DNA of 64,000 nt from NCBI GenBank assembly GCA_023105745.1, contig JALGQZ010000015.1, positions 3,495,499 to 3,559,498 of the forward strand, in the 5' to 3' direction. The position numbers were made by a program, and so were the translations under genes. Shown here in pieces: positions 35,331 to 47,246 of this stretch. The DNA comes from Austropuccinia psidii (Eukaryota > Basidiomycota > Pucciniomycetes > Pucciniales > Sphaerophragmiaceae). Under the pieces are notes generated by a model that worked only from the letters and a program-made list of their open reading frames with translations, did not search any database and had not been told where the DNA came from. The first letter of the stretch is position 1. Every line of letters begins with the position of its first letter.

Positions 35331-36540
35331 TTGGATTATTTTCCAATAAGGAATCTGGTTTGATGTCTTCTTGGTGGTATGGAGTATTATCCAAAACATT
35401 GCCTTGTTATTGGGGATTTATGTCTTGGCAGAAATTGAACAATTTGTTCATGTATTGATTCAGAAAGTCCCTGTCCCTTTTGAATCAGTATTTCTCCTCT
35501 AAGACTTGGTTTAGTCCTTTGTTAGTCTCTTCTGAGGCTCTGCTTAGTTTAGCATAGCCTTATTGAAGAGTTTGAATGGTTTTTTGTTGCAAGGATTTAA
35601 GTTCTTGAAGCCTTACATCATTCTCTTGGAGCTTCTCAAGCTTTTCTTGAGCTTGTTCTGCCAATTGGGAAATTTTTAACCACAGTTAGTTTCTGTTTAT
35701 GTTCCTCTCAGATGTAAAAAAACTATTTTCATTCTTAGTGGGGGTAATATTTCTATTAGCAAGGCTTCTGATTTTATTAGAATTATTTAAAAATATTCAT
35801 GGCTCTTGTGTACTTCTTTCAACAAGCTCAACAGCTTCTGGATTATAGGGTCTGACTCTTTCTGCCTCTGGTTGAAAGAAGTATTTTTTCTCCCCATTGA
35901 TCCTTGTCTCCTCCTGGAAAGTACCTGGACTTGTGAGGAATGGCGACTCTTGGTCACTGATCTTCTTGTGCCTGAAGAGTGTGAAGCCACTGGGGAGTTT
36001 GGTTGCTTTACTCCTTGTGAGCCTGAAGTAATCATAGTATGCTCTGTCTGGTTCAGTTCTTCTATGGCTTGGATAGTGGATTGATTCTCCCTTATCCTGG
36101 ATGCCCTTTCCTCCAGGAGTTTGAACTGCCTGTTTGGATTTAATCCTTTGGTAATTACAATAAGATACTTGAAGAGTATCTTTTTGAGACATATCTTCTG
36201 GAAGCCTTCCCCAAGTTCTGCCCAGTGTGAATCTAGGTTAAACCTCTAGCTCTCCATGCTCCATTGGAATAAATCTTTGAGGAGTTGGTTGAGCTGAAGA
36301 GCTTGATCCATATACTTCCATTCCTCTTGTTTGAGGTTCTTGTTGAATTGGAAGGTGATGGCAGTGTGGGTATTATTTTCCTCAGTGTTCTGCCATCAAC
36401 TATGGCTTCCAGACCCTGGTCTTCTGGTTCTGAACAGTCCTTGTATGTCCTCTTGCTGATTCCTTGGGATTCCAAGGTTCCTGAGGTGTACAGGGGACAT
36501 GTTAGTGTTTGTAATAAGTCTAAAACGTTATGTTCTTAGG
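35331..36540 (-). pseudogene. gag: Element B 5' ORF (gag leader), disrupted
   Basis: 36475-36233 and 36192-35797 are overlapping remnants rich in Ser, Arg, Glu and Pro, in the position held by the coiled-coil 5' ORF in element A. No enzymatic motif is visible. Frames change several times. Confidence 0.5.
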
Positions 36541-37461
36541 GTATTTACCTTTGACTGTGCCTTGTACAAATTTGTTATATAATGCTTTTCCAAATTTTCC
36601 TTTAGAGGTTACAACTGGGTTGACTACTGTAAGCTTCCCCATAAAAGTTACCAAGGCTTATTTACCTTGAATGGATGCAGAGCTTCATGTTTTTCTACTT
36701 CTTTGAGTGGCAATTGGTGTCCACTCCTTGTTGGTTATGAGGCTTTCACTGTACCTCTTCCCTTTTCCCATCTGCACTTCTGTGTCTGAGGGTTCCACAG
36801 GGGTGTTTCCTTGTGACTGGGTCTAAAGTGGTATGAAGTTTTCTTCAACTGAAACAGAAGGATGAGGGCTTATGTCAGTTAAGAATTCTTGAGATGCTAT
36901 TTGCACATCTAAGAAGTCCCTCTGATACATTATATGTCAACACTATCCCCTTGTATTATAATGTATAATTGAAATTATCAATTTCATGTCAAAAATACTG
37001 GCTTGTGGATGTATGGTCTACTTTTTGTATCCTAATATCTCACAGATAAACTTGTAATTAACAAGTGGTTCTCTAATGTAAAATTGAAATTATCAATTTG
37101 TTCAACCACACCTCTGTAGCTGTTATTTACAGTACAGGTGTCTTCTTTTTCTGTAAAAAAGAAGAATTTACAAGGGACTTAGCTTTTGATATCAAAAACA
37201 CACCCAATTTTGCCAGTGGTGATTACATTATAATAAAACCACATCAAAAATTCAGAAAAAAAAACACAGTGGCATAAATTATATACCACTAGAAAAAATT
37301 ATAATATATTATATTTATATAATATTATTTTTATTAAAAGAATATTTTAACATGAGAAAGAATAATATTAAGAGTAATAATAAGAGGAAAATGAAGAAAT
37401 GCTCACTTTTTACAGCAAAAAAGGTCCAAAAAAGTCCAAAAAACACAGCCAGCTGCAATAA
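36541..37461 (-). other. Leader of element B
   Basis: Non-coding DNA between the 5' ORF remnant and the 5' LTR. It contains AATTGAAATTATCAATTT twice (near 36967 and 37081). No clear primer-binding site is seen next to the LTR end at 37462. Confidence 0.5.
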
Positions 37462-38868
37462 TGTCAGGCTGAGTCTATGATAAAGTGATAATAAATGTAT
37501 TTAAAGCTTCAACTATGACTATGACACATATAATAATGAGAAAAAATAGTTTAATGATGATATTCAGGGCTTTACCATTGAGGAATAGTGGTGGTGAGTC
37601 CTGCTGAAAGCCCTGGGTGCAGATTTATCAATTGGATTATTATAGTAAATACTACAATAGCTAATATAATGGTTATAAATGATTAATTTCCAATAGTATA
37701 AATGCTGGAAAGCAGTTTTACTATGTAGGAATTAAAGATCAGGATGGGTATTTCTCTTTTGGCAAGAGAAAAGTCCCTTTTTATCCTGGAAATTGGTGAA
37801 AAAGTCATGTAGACCATTTCACTTAGAGGAAGTGAAGATTTTTCACTTCCAAGGACTGGCTTGTGGCTTTAACAAGGCCTTTTTATCCTGTATTGGGCCC
37901 AGATGTGGTTTTGAAACCACATCTGGGAAAGTTTCATCAATACAGGGTGGAAAGTTTCATCTGGGAACCACACAGCCCTCTTCTGATGTGTATGACATGT
38001 AGAATTCTGTATAGAACCTTTATGGACACCAGTAATGAAAAGACTATGAGGTGTTGAAGGACAAAAAGGTTCCTTTGTATAATTGACACCTCTTATTCAA
38101 ATATATGGGAAGGTATCCCACAGTAAAGATGTATTGGCCTAACTATGAGACTTCAACCTTGAGAATGCCATACCCTTTTCAGTTTCCAAGATATTGAGCT
38201 AAATGTTGGCTTACTGTTAGCTCTGAATGTGGTCTACACAATGATTCTTCATTTGGTATGAGTAGAATTCAATATGGAAAAGGTTTGTCATGTTCAATTC
38301 CCATTATCCAAATATGGATTTTGCTCAAATCCTGTATGGAGCTTGTTTTCTCCATAGCTTTGGTTCCATATGGGTTATGGGAAAATTAATGGCACAATCA
38401 GATAGCCAAGATTGTGCTCTTCCCAAAATGACCCCACTCCAGGTATCCAACACTAAAACAGTAGAAGCTAGATGAGAGGTGAATATTTTATTCACCCTTA
38501 TTTGGCTTCAATTTTGCCATAACTTTTGTAGTCTTGATTCTAGCGCAGTTTAGCAAGCTACATTGGATAGCCATGACTGAGAGATTCAATTTGAACACCC
38601 ATTTGATGGGGTTAAGACTATTTCTCTGGATTTCTGATGTGGTGAAAATTAAGGTTTATGCTCAGAAACTGCTTTGAGCCTGAATAACTTTGTTATTCTT
38701 TGTCCTATGATTAGGAGACTTGTATATTTGTAAAGAGGTGAACTTCCACTTTGTTTCGATACATTTCAAGCTGCTTTGGCTCAGCTTCATGTTTTGGTGG
38801 TGTTTTACTCTCTAAGATTGGTTTATGTTATTTTGGCTGTCATGCTTGTGCTATGGTTTTGAGTCACA
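37462..38868 (-). repeat. 5' LTR of element B
   Basis: Plus-strand left end TGTCAGGCTGAGTCTATG; right end GAGTCACA, so the minus-strand start is TGTGACTC. It carries stems GGAAGTGAA/TTCACTTCC (37828-37850) and the larger stem-loop at 37887-37946. Confidence 0.8.
37887..37946 (-). other. Two-tier stem-loop in the element B 5' LTR
   Basis: Inner 14-bp perfect stem CCCAGATGTGGTTT/AAACCACATCTGGG (37898-37911 with 37914-37927) and outer 9-bp stem CCTGTATTG/CAATACAGG (37887-37895 with 37938-37946). The 3' LTR keeps the structure despite substitutions. Confidence 0.65.
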
Positions 38869-40402
38869 GGCTGCAAGTACAATTAATATAAAAGGAGATC
38901 TGAACTGTGAATAAGCCATATGTCATTCATATATTTAAGATTCATCATTTTTCATTTCAGAAATAATGAATGAAATTAATCCAAAAGTAAATCCATGAAT
39001 TTAACGCCAGATTTGGATTCTACACAAAATTTTACCCAGGGTAACTCCATAGAGTCAATATGCTTCAAGTAACCCTATGAGGTGGTAATATTGAACATAC
39101 ATCCACACCACATAAAATAATTGGGAAAATTATTGTTTTTCTCAATTTCACACCAAAATAATGTAAATGTGAGAACTCCCCTTTTACATGTTCAATATCA
39201 TTAGTGTTATGCATCTTTGTGGAACTTAAAATTGATGTATTATTAAATAAACATTTAATACACCAATAGTGGATATCCCTCTTGAAGCCTGAATTACTAT
39301 TTTTGATTTGAAAAAAACTAAAGCGGACAAAAGACATCAAAGAGAGAAAGTGTACCCAGATTTTGAGGCCTCTGAAGTGTGGCCAGCTCCAAAGATTGAA
39401 TCCATGGCTTATGATTTCCCAATTTAGTCTATCAAAGCCTTTTGGTAACTTGGTTACCAAGTCAAAATTGCATTCAATCATCACAAAATAAGCAATAAGC
39501 TGCTATTTTGATGTCACAAGAAAGTAATGAGCAACTCTGACTCCTGTAAAAATGATAATTATTAATCATTTCCCATGAATAAGCTTAAAAAGAGTAATTA
39601 AAACCCTTTTTTGACTAGTATCAATTAATTTACACCATGGAAACCAGCTATCACTGTGCTATTTGCTTTCCTATGTAGAAATGATGTAAAATCTTCAAAA
39701 ATTAATTAAAAATACAATCTTTCATGGATAATTCTGAAACATCCAGTACCAGTGATTAATGGGATAATAAAAACCAAAAGCAAAAAAAATATGAATTCAT
39801 GATTCAAACTGAAAGTTTGACTTGCAATCCAGTTTTGGTGATTCCATGTGAAATGCTGAATCTTGAAAATTGACAGAAACTACACCCTGTGATGAAATTT
39901 CCAATAAAGTTGATAAATTTAAGAAAAAGATGTCTCTTATGAAATAAAAGAAAATTAATGGTTGTTAATCCTTTCTTTCTTGGCCATAATTTGGCTTGTA
40001 GGCATATAAAATGACTTAATCAAGTAATTATGAGAATCATAAATGACAGAAAGTGATTTAACCATTAATTAAAAAAAGGATAACTTGTTTCTCAACCACT
40101 TTTTTCATTTTGATCCATGGAATGCCTCTGTGAGCTGTGTTAGACTTAAAAGAGGCCTACCATTTTCTTTCAGAATCATCTTATTATTCAATCTTATCAT
40201 TAGTACCAACAAGTAAATATTAGTTAAAATATTTCTTATGTATTTTTATCTTTTCAAATCAATAAGAAAATAATTAAATCAAAAAGATAAACTACTTCCA
40301 ATAGTTTTTTATTGTTATATTGTTGTATTACTGTCATGAATCAATTTTGATCTTTTAAATAGACAAATAATTGATAAAATAACTCCACCAATTCTTTTAA
40401 AG
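38869..40402. other. Unassigned spacer between elements
   Basis: Ordinary-to-AT-rich sequence without recognisable repeat ends. The only frame above 100 codons is on the minus strand at 39065-39484 (139 codons). It has no family feature, no intron signals and a Phe/His/Ser-rich composition, and I do not regard it as a supported gene. Confidence 0.5.
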
Positions 40403-40757
40403 GTATTATTGGAGTATTAGTGAGTTTTTTGTTATATTATTGAAGTATTTCTCTACGCTCTTTAGTTTTATTCAAAAATTGATATAATTATTCTTTCAAA
40501 AGATAATTGTTAATCAAAATAATTTCATATTATTTTAATAAGAAGCTTTATTATTAATGTTTCTTGCAATTGAATCTAGTAGACAATTAACTCTTACTAA
40601 TATAATAAATAGTAGTGTATAACAAGTGAAATAAATAAATAAATATTTAATTAGCTATTTGTGGTTAGAATAAATCCATTCATTCTCTTTTTATAAGAGA
40701 ATTCATAGTACTATTTAAAAATAGTAATATTATCAAGAGTTTCATAGACAGAGCTTA
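40403..40757 (+). repeat. LTR tail D1 followed by primer-binding-like sequence
   Basis: It matches 52064-52417 over its length and in the same orientation, from GTATTA to the terminal CATAGACAGA...TTA. Like the LTR of element A it ends in a hairpin followed by TTTCATAG. The next bases AATTTGAGGGCTGTC resemble the CATTTGGGGGCCTGG that follows the element A 5' LTR. So this is the 3' part of a 5' LTR of a related family whose body is missing or displaced. Confidence 0.6.
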
Positions 40758-42183
40758 AATTTGAGGGCTGTCAAAGCCATGAAGACAGAGCAGGGCATTA
40801 CCAATCATTACCAATTGAAAATCTTCCAACACCCAATCAAAAAGGGGGTTTCATGGAAGATCCACCAAATACAGTTTCAAACCTCAATACAGCTCAATAC
40901 AGGCCTGTCCTCAATACAGGCACAAATACCTGTATTGGATACACAAATACAGATTCCTCCATCATACAGTCATGGGTTCTCAATGCTCAAACTCTGAGCT
41001 GGCACTTTTTCACATATATCAGCCCCTTTTCACCCACCTGGGGGTTTTACCCCTGTTAATTGAAATGTATGATTAATAAATTAATATCATTTTATTTTCT
41101 TACTCAGAATTATTATTTTATTAATTATTAAGTTATTCTTAGCCTTCCCTCACCTGTTCAGTAGAGACCTGGTGGTCATATCCTTATTAATTCTTTTCTC
41201 TTTTCTGAAAAGGTTGAAACAGTGATTTGGGATTATTTTTGGTTGGCTCTTTGTTATTGCTTTTGTTTTTATTTAATGTATTTTAATGCTCATTCTTTAT
41301 CAGTAACAATTTTACACTTTATCTTATTGCTATTATCCTTTGAGTGATTCCCTTGAACCCTCCATAAGTAAGTCTTTTCACTGAGTGACAGGCCCTCTTC
41401 ATTTAGAAGAGACCCTATTAAATGATTTTACTTAACTCATAATTTCTTCTTTTCTTTATTTCATTATTATTCATTTCTCTCATTATCAACTATTATTTTC
41501 ATGATCTTATTATTTTTTTTATGATTTCATCATCTCTCATCAATTTTCATCTCATTCATTTTATTCAAATGAAAATTGATTCTCTTTCTCATTTCTCAAA
41601 TTTTGCTGACCCTTTAATTTTATTCTTAATTTTAAATCAAATTTTATTTTCATTTTCTGTCTGAATTCAGGTTCTTTTATCAGGTTTAATTGATTGGAAT
41701 TTGGGGTCAATTGATTCATCATTTCAGGAGTTTTCATTGAATTGGGGTTATCATTTGTTGATTTTGAAATTTCTCAAGAATTGTTAATTGACTGATTTGA
41801 ATATTCAAGAAATTGACTTTACCACAAGATTCTGATTTGATTCCTCAAGATAGCTGATTTATCCTCAAGATTGATTTCATTGATTGATTTGAAGTTCATT
41901 CCTCAAGAAATTGAATTGATTTTTGAAGATATTGATTGAATTCCTCAAGAAATAATTAATTTGATTTTGAATTGACTTGATTGATTTGATTTGACTTATT
42001 GATTCAAATTGATTATTCATAAGAATTTGACTTTGTAATCTTCATTATTCAATATCTATTCATATTTATTCACTTTAAGAATTTGATTGATTTCTCAAGT
42101 TCATCAAGATTCTCATTTGATTGATTTGGTCAAGCCTTGTTTCATTCTCAAGTATCATCAAACTTCATTTTCTTTCTTCAATA
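40758..42183 (+). other. Leader region before element C gag
   Basis: It contains a perfect hairpin CAATACAGG/CCTGTATTG with 8-nt loop (40912-40937), among direct copies of CAATACAG. From 41760 to 42160 the motif CTCAAGA recurs many times between TTGATT-rich blocks. No coding is supported. The 5' LTR of element C could not be located. Confidence 0.5.
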
Positions 42184-43522
42184 ATGCCAGTTCAGCATAG
42201 CCCTCCAGCCAAGAATACAAGATCTCAAAGACATCAAGATGTTCTCACTTCTACAGAAAGGGCTCCTCTTGACTGCACACCATCAGTTCATCAACTGAGT
42301 GCAAATTTGGAAAGAGGACCACCAATGGAAGGAGAAGTACCCTCCAGAAGAGGAGGTGTAACGCTAAGAAGATCAAGATCATTCTATGGTTTTTGGGTGG
42401 CTATCCAGGCATTTCTCAAGGGCCTAGAAGCAGATCAGGGGCAGCTGAAGCTGAAGAGGGGGAGGAGTCTGAAGAAACTAAAGTAGAAGTTGCCTTGGCA
42501 GGTGCCCCTGAGGCTTCTGAGGGTCCAAATCTAGCCCCTTCTAATCAACCTCTTGTCTCTCAAGCTGAACCAAATTTTCTCAAAATGATGGAGCAGATGA
42601 CTCAATTAATGGGAAAGCTCACTCAAGAAGTTTCCCCAAGAGACACTTCAAAAGCCCCAGAATTCAAGACTCCATCAATGAATGCACCTGATTCCTTTGA
42701 TGGTACTAAAGCTTATAGATTGAAAGGATTTATCCAATCTTGTCAGTTAATTCTCCGTAATGACCCAGCAAGCTTCTACTCTGACACAAAGAAGGTTTTG
42801 TACTCAACTTCTTTTCTCACTGGTAGAGCTGGCAAATGAATTGAACCTTACCTCTCAAATATCTCCAATGAAGACCCTTCTTATCTCCTCAAACACTGGA
42901 AGTTATTTGAAACCCAGTTATTCACTCTGTTTGGTGATCCCAATGAAGTCAGGAAGGCTGAACAAGAGTTAGAAAATCTCAGGATGAAAGAAGGTGGTAA
43001 CGTTTCCTTGTAAATTGCAGATTTCAGAAGCTTAATGTCAAGAATTGGAGACTTGGGGAAAGGGCCTACATTGATGTATATAGAAGAGTCTTGGCATCAA
43101 GATTGTTGGACTCATTGGCTTCTAACCCTGGAAACTTTGATAGCCTTCAAGAGCTCATGGAAATAACTTTGGAATTAGATACCAGGTACCATGAGAGGCA
43201 GAAGAAAAAAGGGTAGTCCTCAAGAGAAGAAGCCTCCAATCAGTGGATCCAACTCCTCCAAGACTCCCCAAAGTTCATCATAAAAAAGCCTTATAACAGG
43301 AAGAACAAGAAGGGGAAGAATTTTCAAGTGTCCAAAGACAAGCCTCATGCTGCTCTCCTCACTAAGGACAGCAAATTAATTGGTTCTGAAAAGGAAAGGA
43401 GGATTCAAAAAGGCTTATGCACTTATTGTGGTGGCAAGAACCTAAATGAAAAATGCTTCAAGAGGCCTGAGAATAGGCAAGGGTCATCAAGAGGCTTCTC
43501 TAGCAAGCAGGGAAAAGCCTGA
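42184..43522 (+). pseudogene. gag: Element C gag, disrupted
   Basis: It starts ATG at 42184 (MPVQHSPPAKNTRSQRH). A frameshift near 42392 moves it to the frame that reads YPGISQGPRSRSG. The gag core spans about 42580-43200 (FLKMMEQMTQLMGKL, SFDGTKAYRLKGFIQS, LFTLFGDPNEVRKAEQEL). In-frame stops lie at 42837 (Trp expected) and 43012; a further break occurs near 43215. The zinc knuckle near 43420 reads CTYCGGKNLNEKC, with Asn where His is required, so zinc binding is doubtful. Confidence 0.8.
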
Positions 43523-43536
43523 GTGGGGATCATGAT

Positions 43537-43941
43537 GTGTTCAATGGTTCTCACTTACTTCCTTCAAGAGCAGAATTATGCACTCTGAATACTAGTGTCA
43601 AGAAATCTTTAAAATTTCTTATTTTCTCTTCTCTCTCTGATATTTTTTATAGTATTATCATTTATTCTGGTTCTAAAAACTCTTTTATTGCAAAGAATTT
43701 TGTTCTCAAGTACTCATTGACCATGTAAGAGCTCCCTGAAAAGATTCCTCTTTTCATTTTGGATTCCAATGAATCCACTTTCCTGCTCATCATCCATTAT
43801 ACCAAGTGGGTTGTGAACTTGCCTTCATTCCCAAGATTTGAATGGGATTTATTTATCATAGACTCACCCAAAGGAGAAGACCTAATATTGGGCTATGATT
43901 TTCTTTGTCATTTTAATCCCATTATTGATTAGAAAAACGGA
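43537..43941 (+). pseudogene. pol: Element C protease region, catalytic Asp lost
   Basis: LCTLNTSVKKSLKFLIFSS leads to IIYSGSKNSFIAKNFV. The active-site triad expected as Asp-Ser-Gly is Tyr-Ser-Gly (TAT for GAT). After a stop at 43726 the frame goes on as LILGYDFLCHFNP, the second protease block. A stop at 43930 precedes the reverse transcriptase frame. Confidence 0.7.
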
Positions 43942-45519
43942 TTGATCACCTATTATTCCATTCATAAGGACTCTAGCGGTATTATTTCTTCTACTAGTAA
44001 TGACTCTGCCACTGCTGTCAATAGTGTTGCTATGGTTGGTGAACTCAAGACACCTTCCTTAACTCCTTCTGTCCATATCCCTTCCATCATTACCTCTCAG
44101 TCATTACTTCCATCAAGAGATGAAGTCTTCAAAGAGGTAAAAGATGTTGGAGAAGATGTTGCTATATCTTCACTTCATCTCTTTCAAGGGGATATGGACC
44201 TTCCTCCTTTATCTTCTAATGCCTCCCTGGAGGAGCAGTGGGATGAGGAGGAAGAGCCAGAAGAGATTGAAACTGTGCTAAAGGTAGTCCCTCCTGCCTA
44301 TTACCATTATTTGGATGTATTTGCCAAGGTGAAAGCAGAGAAACTTCCTCCACACCACACCTGTGATCATCATATTGAGCTGGAGGGTCTTCTACCTCCA
44401 GTTGGTGTTATTAAATCTTTATCAAAGCATGAGTCAGAAACACTACAGGCCTACATTTCAGAGAATGTAGAGAAAGGTTTCATAAGGCAAAGCTTGTCTT
44501 CAACAGGAGCACCTGCCCTTTTTGTTAAGAAAAAGGATGGTGGCCTTTGTTTGTGTGTTGACTACTGCAAACTTAATTCTGTCACTAGAAAGAACAGGTA
44601 TCCTGTTCCTCCAATGAATCAGCTTCTTACCATATTTAACTGTTCTACTATCTTCTCCAAGATAGATTTTCATGGTGCTTATAATCCCCTGAGAATTAAA
44701 GAGGGGGATGAGCGCTTGACTGCCTTTAGAGCTAAATATGGTAGTTATGAATATTTGGTTATGCCATTTGGCTTTACCAATGCTCCTGCTTCATTCCAGA
44801 ATCTTGTGAATGATATCTTTGGAGATTTCTTGGATATTCTTGTTGTAGTCTACTTAGATGATATTATGGTCTTCTCTAGTTCTGAGGAGGAACATGTCAA
44901 ACATGTTGCCTCTGTCCTCCAAAGACTGAGGGACAATAATTTGTTTTCTAAAGACTCAAAATGTGTATTCCATGCCTCAAGTGTGGAATACTTGGGCTAT
45001 GTTGCTTCAAGTGAAGGCCTCAAGATGTATTCTTCCAAATTTCAGAAAATCCTCAATTGGCCTCAGCCAAAGAACATCAAGGCACTTCGATATTTCCTTG
45101 GATTTGCCAAATTCTATTGTTGTTTCATTAAGAATTATTCCAAAAGAATCTCTGCTCTCACCTCCCTCCTTAAAAAAGATCTTCCCTTCATCTTCAATGA
45201 GGAAGCTCTCAGTCAGTTTCAAATACTCAAAGAAGCTTTCACCACTGCTTCTCTCCTATCCCATTTCAGTCCTTCTCTACCAACTATGGTAGAGACTGAT
45301 GCTTCTGAGTATGCCTTGGGTGCTGTACTGATTCAGGTGAATGACTCAGGAAAGCATCCAATTTCATTTGATAGTTGCAAGCTCCTCCCAGATGAGCTCA
45401 ACCATGAAATTAAAGACAAGGACCTCCTTGGCATAGTTTGGGCTCTCAAGCTCAGGAGAGCTTTTCTTCTTTCTCTTTCTGATTCCTTTGAAGTCTTGAC
45501 AGACCACTCTTCCCTTTAG
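43942..45519 (+). pseudogene. pol: Element C reverse transcriptase and RNase H
   Basis: This 525-codon frame is the longest in the window. About residues 1-110 are an acidic linker. Reverse transcriptase follows with FVKKKDGGLCLCVDYCKLN, FSKIDFHGAYN, YLVMPFGFTNAPASFQ and an intact YLDDIMVFS active site (about 44854), then LGFAKFYCCFIKNYSK. RNase H begins with VETDASEYALGAVL, with its Asp intact, and DKDLLGIVWALK. The frame ends at a TAG (45517-45519) where Gln is expected in SLQYF. Synthesis of cDNA from this copy would need the missing protease, so activity is unlikely. Confidence 0.85.
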
Positions 45520-46980
45520 TATTTTTTGTCTTCCAAAGTCCTTACTTGCCGTCAAGCCTGTTGGGCAGAGTTTCTCTGAATTTCAATTTTCTATCACTGA
45601 CCGTCCAGGAAGACTGGCCACTTTACCAGATGCCTTATCACATTGGGAAAACATGTACCCATAGAGGGGGGTGGAATTCATCAGAAAGAATCCTCAAAAC
45701 CTTCATCAAGTTCTCAAGAAAAATGAAATTAAAGAGTCGAGATTTTCCTCAATCAAAGCTGAAGTTTTCTCAGATTTGGTTGATCAAATTCAGAAGGCAG
45801 TATGGCAAGACAAAGACTATAGGGAAATTCTCAAGAAATTAGCAAGAGGTGAATCATTTTCAGATTATTTTCTTCAAACTAAAGCCAAACTGTTATTATT
45901 CAAAGATAGAGTAGTCATCCCAAGAAATAATGAACTTCAGTTGGATATCCTTCAAAAGTGTCATGACTCACTGTTGGCTGGCCACCCTGGCCAGGAGAAG
46001 ACCCTCAAGCTCATTAAGAGGGATTTTTATTGGGCTGGCATGAATCAAATTATCAATGACTATGTTTCCTCATGTTGGAAATGTTCAAGAAACAAGAAAA
46101 TCCACCATAAGAAGTCTGTATTACTCAAGCCTCTTCAAATTCCATCTGGTCCTTGCAATTTATTATCAATGGACTTTATAACTCAATTGCCTCTGTCAAG
46201 CAACTTTGATTCCATTTTAGTAGTTGTAGACAGATTCTCAAAAATGGCAATATTTATTCCAACTTATTCAAAAATCACTGCTTTGGAATTAGCTCAGATC
46301 TTTATTAGTCATGTTTTTTCCAAAGATGGTCTCCCAATCAGTATTGTTAGTGCTAGAGGTTCATTATTTGTTTCATCATTTTGGACTCAATTATCTTAGC
46401 AGCTCAAGATATCAAGAGATCTTTCATCTTCCTTTCACCCTGAAAAAGATGGACGGACACAGATGGTAAATGAGATTCTAGAACAATATCTTTGGATGTA
46501 TGTCAGTTACCATCAAGATGACCAGAACACCTGGCTCCCTCTGGCTGAATTTGCCTATAATAATGAAGAACATTCATCAACAAAACAGTCACATTTTTTC
46601 ACCATTTATGGAAGAAATCCCAGCTTTGACTCAATTCGCATTTCTCAAGATACACCTGCTGGAAAGCTATCAACAAAAATACAATCAGTACAGAAAGTTG
46701 TCAAAGAAGAATTATAGTCAGAAATAAAGCAATTCAAGAAGTATGCAGATAGAAATAGGGAAATTCCACCTGATTTCCAACCTGGGGACAGAGTATGGCT
46801 AGCTTCCAAGAACATCAAGATAGCAAGACCCACCAAGAAACTTTCAGAAAGATGGTTGGGACCCTTTGAAGCTCTGAAGAAGATTGGCAGCCATGCATAT
46901 CACCTCAAGTTGCCTCAAAAATGGAAGTTAGTTCACCCTGTCTTTCATGTGTCCTTATCAGAACCAGTGAAGCAATAAAC
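45520..46980 (+). pseudogene. pol: Element C RNase H end and integrase
   Basis: A deletion near 45578 shifts the RNase H end. From 45671 the integrase frame reads CHDSLLAGHPGQEKTLK and CWKCSRNK (HHCC zinc domain complete). The core has the first Asp (SMDFITQLPL), but the second motif is SARGSLF: Ala replaces the second catalytic Asp (GCT for GAT). The third acid is in VNEILEQYLWMY after a stop at 46397. The C-terminal block PGDRVWLASKNIK-like sequence and LSERWLGPFEAL precede the chromodomain. Confidence 0.75.
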
Positions 46981-47019
46981 CATCTCAAACCAACATCAAT
47001 TTCCACCACCACCAGTCAT

Positions 47020-47235
47020 CATGGCAGAGCAAGAAGAATGGGAAGTGGCTCAGGTTCTGGACTCAAAACTCAAGAGAGGTATATTATGGTACCTTGTGGA
47101 GTGAAAAGGATTCAATGAAGACCCAGAAAGAACAACTTGGGAACAAGATTCCAGCCTTACAAACTCCCCAGATCTTGTCAAGGATTTCCAAACTTTGTAT
47201 GCTAGCAAGCCAGGCCCAGATTCCTCAAGAGTTTG
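47020..47235 (+). pseudogene. pol: Element C chromodomain
   Basis: EEWEVAQVLDSKLKRGILWY continues into YLVE, then a TGA in place of TGG, then FNEDPERTTWEQ, a classic chromodomain with its aromatic residues. It ends at SSRV before a stop near 47235. Confidence 0.7.
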
Positions 47236-47246
47236 ATTTATGGTTC

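Larger units (their letters stand above)
29295..38868 (-). mobile_element. Ty3/gypsy chromovirus element B (decayed)
   Basis: Two direct LTRs (29295-30695 and 37462-38868) bracket a minus-strand body with gag, protease, reverse transcriptase, RNase H, integrase and chromodomain in the usual order. A minus-strand polypurine tract (AGGGAGGGTA, plus 30696-30705) abuts the 3' LTR. The LTRs have visibly diverged in substitutions and small indels, so the insertion is old. I found no convincing target-site duplication outside (ACACA on the left, GGCTG on the right). Confidence 0.85.
42184..47235 (+). mobile_element. Ty3/gypsy chromovirus element C (decayed)
   Basis: gag, protease, reverse transcriptase/RNase H, integrase and chromodomain follow in order on the plus strand. 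From memory this family is abundant in Austropuccinia psidii. It is broken by frameshifts, nonsense codons (several Trp-to-stop) and loss of catalytic residues. A purine-rich GGTGGGGA at about 47250 follows the polyprotein and may be the polypurine tract. Confidence 0.85.

Noticed and set aside
29290..38873. Target-site duplication for element B
   Set aside because: The 5-mers outside the LTRs (ACACA, GGCTG) do not match.
39065..39484. 139-codon minus-strand frame as a gene
   Set aside because: No family features, no neighbouring support and atypical composition; kept only as a remark.
42121..42183. In-frame extension upstream of element C gag
   Set aside because: The recognisable gag start MPVQHSPP is at 42184, and the extension has no typical composition.
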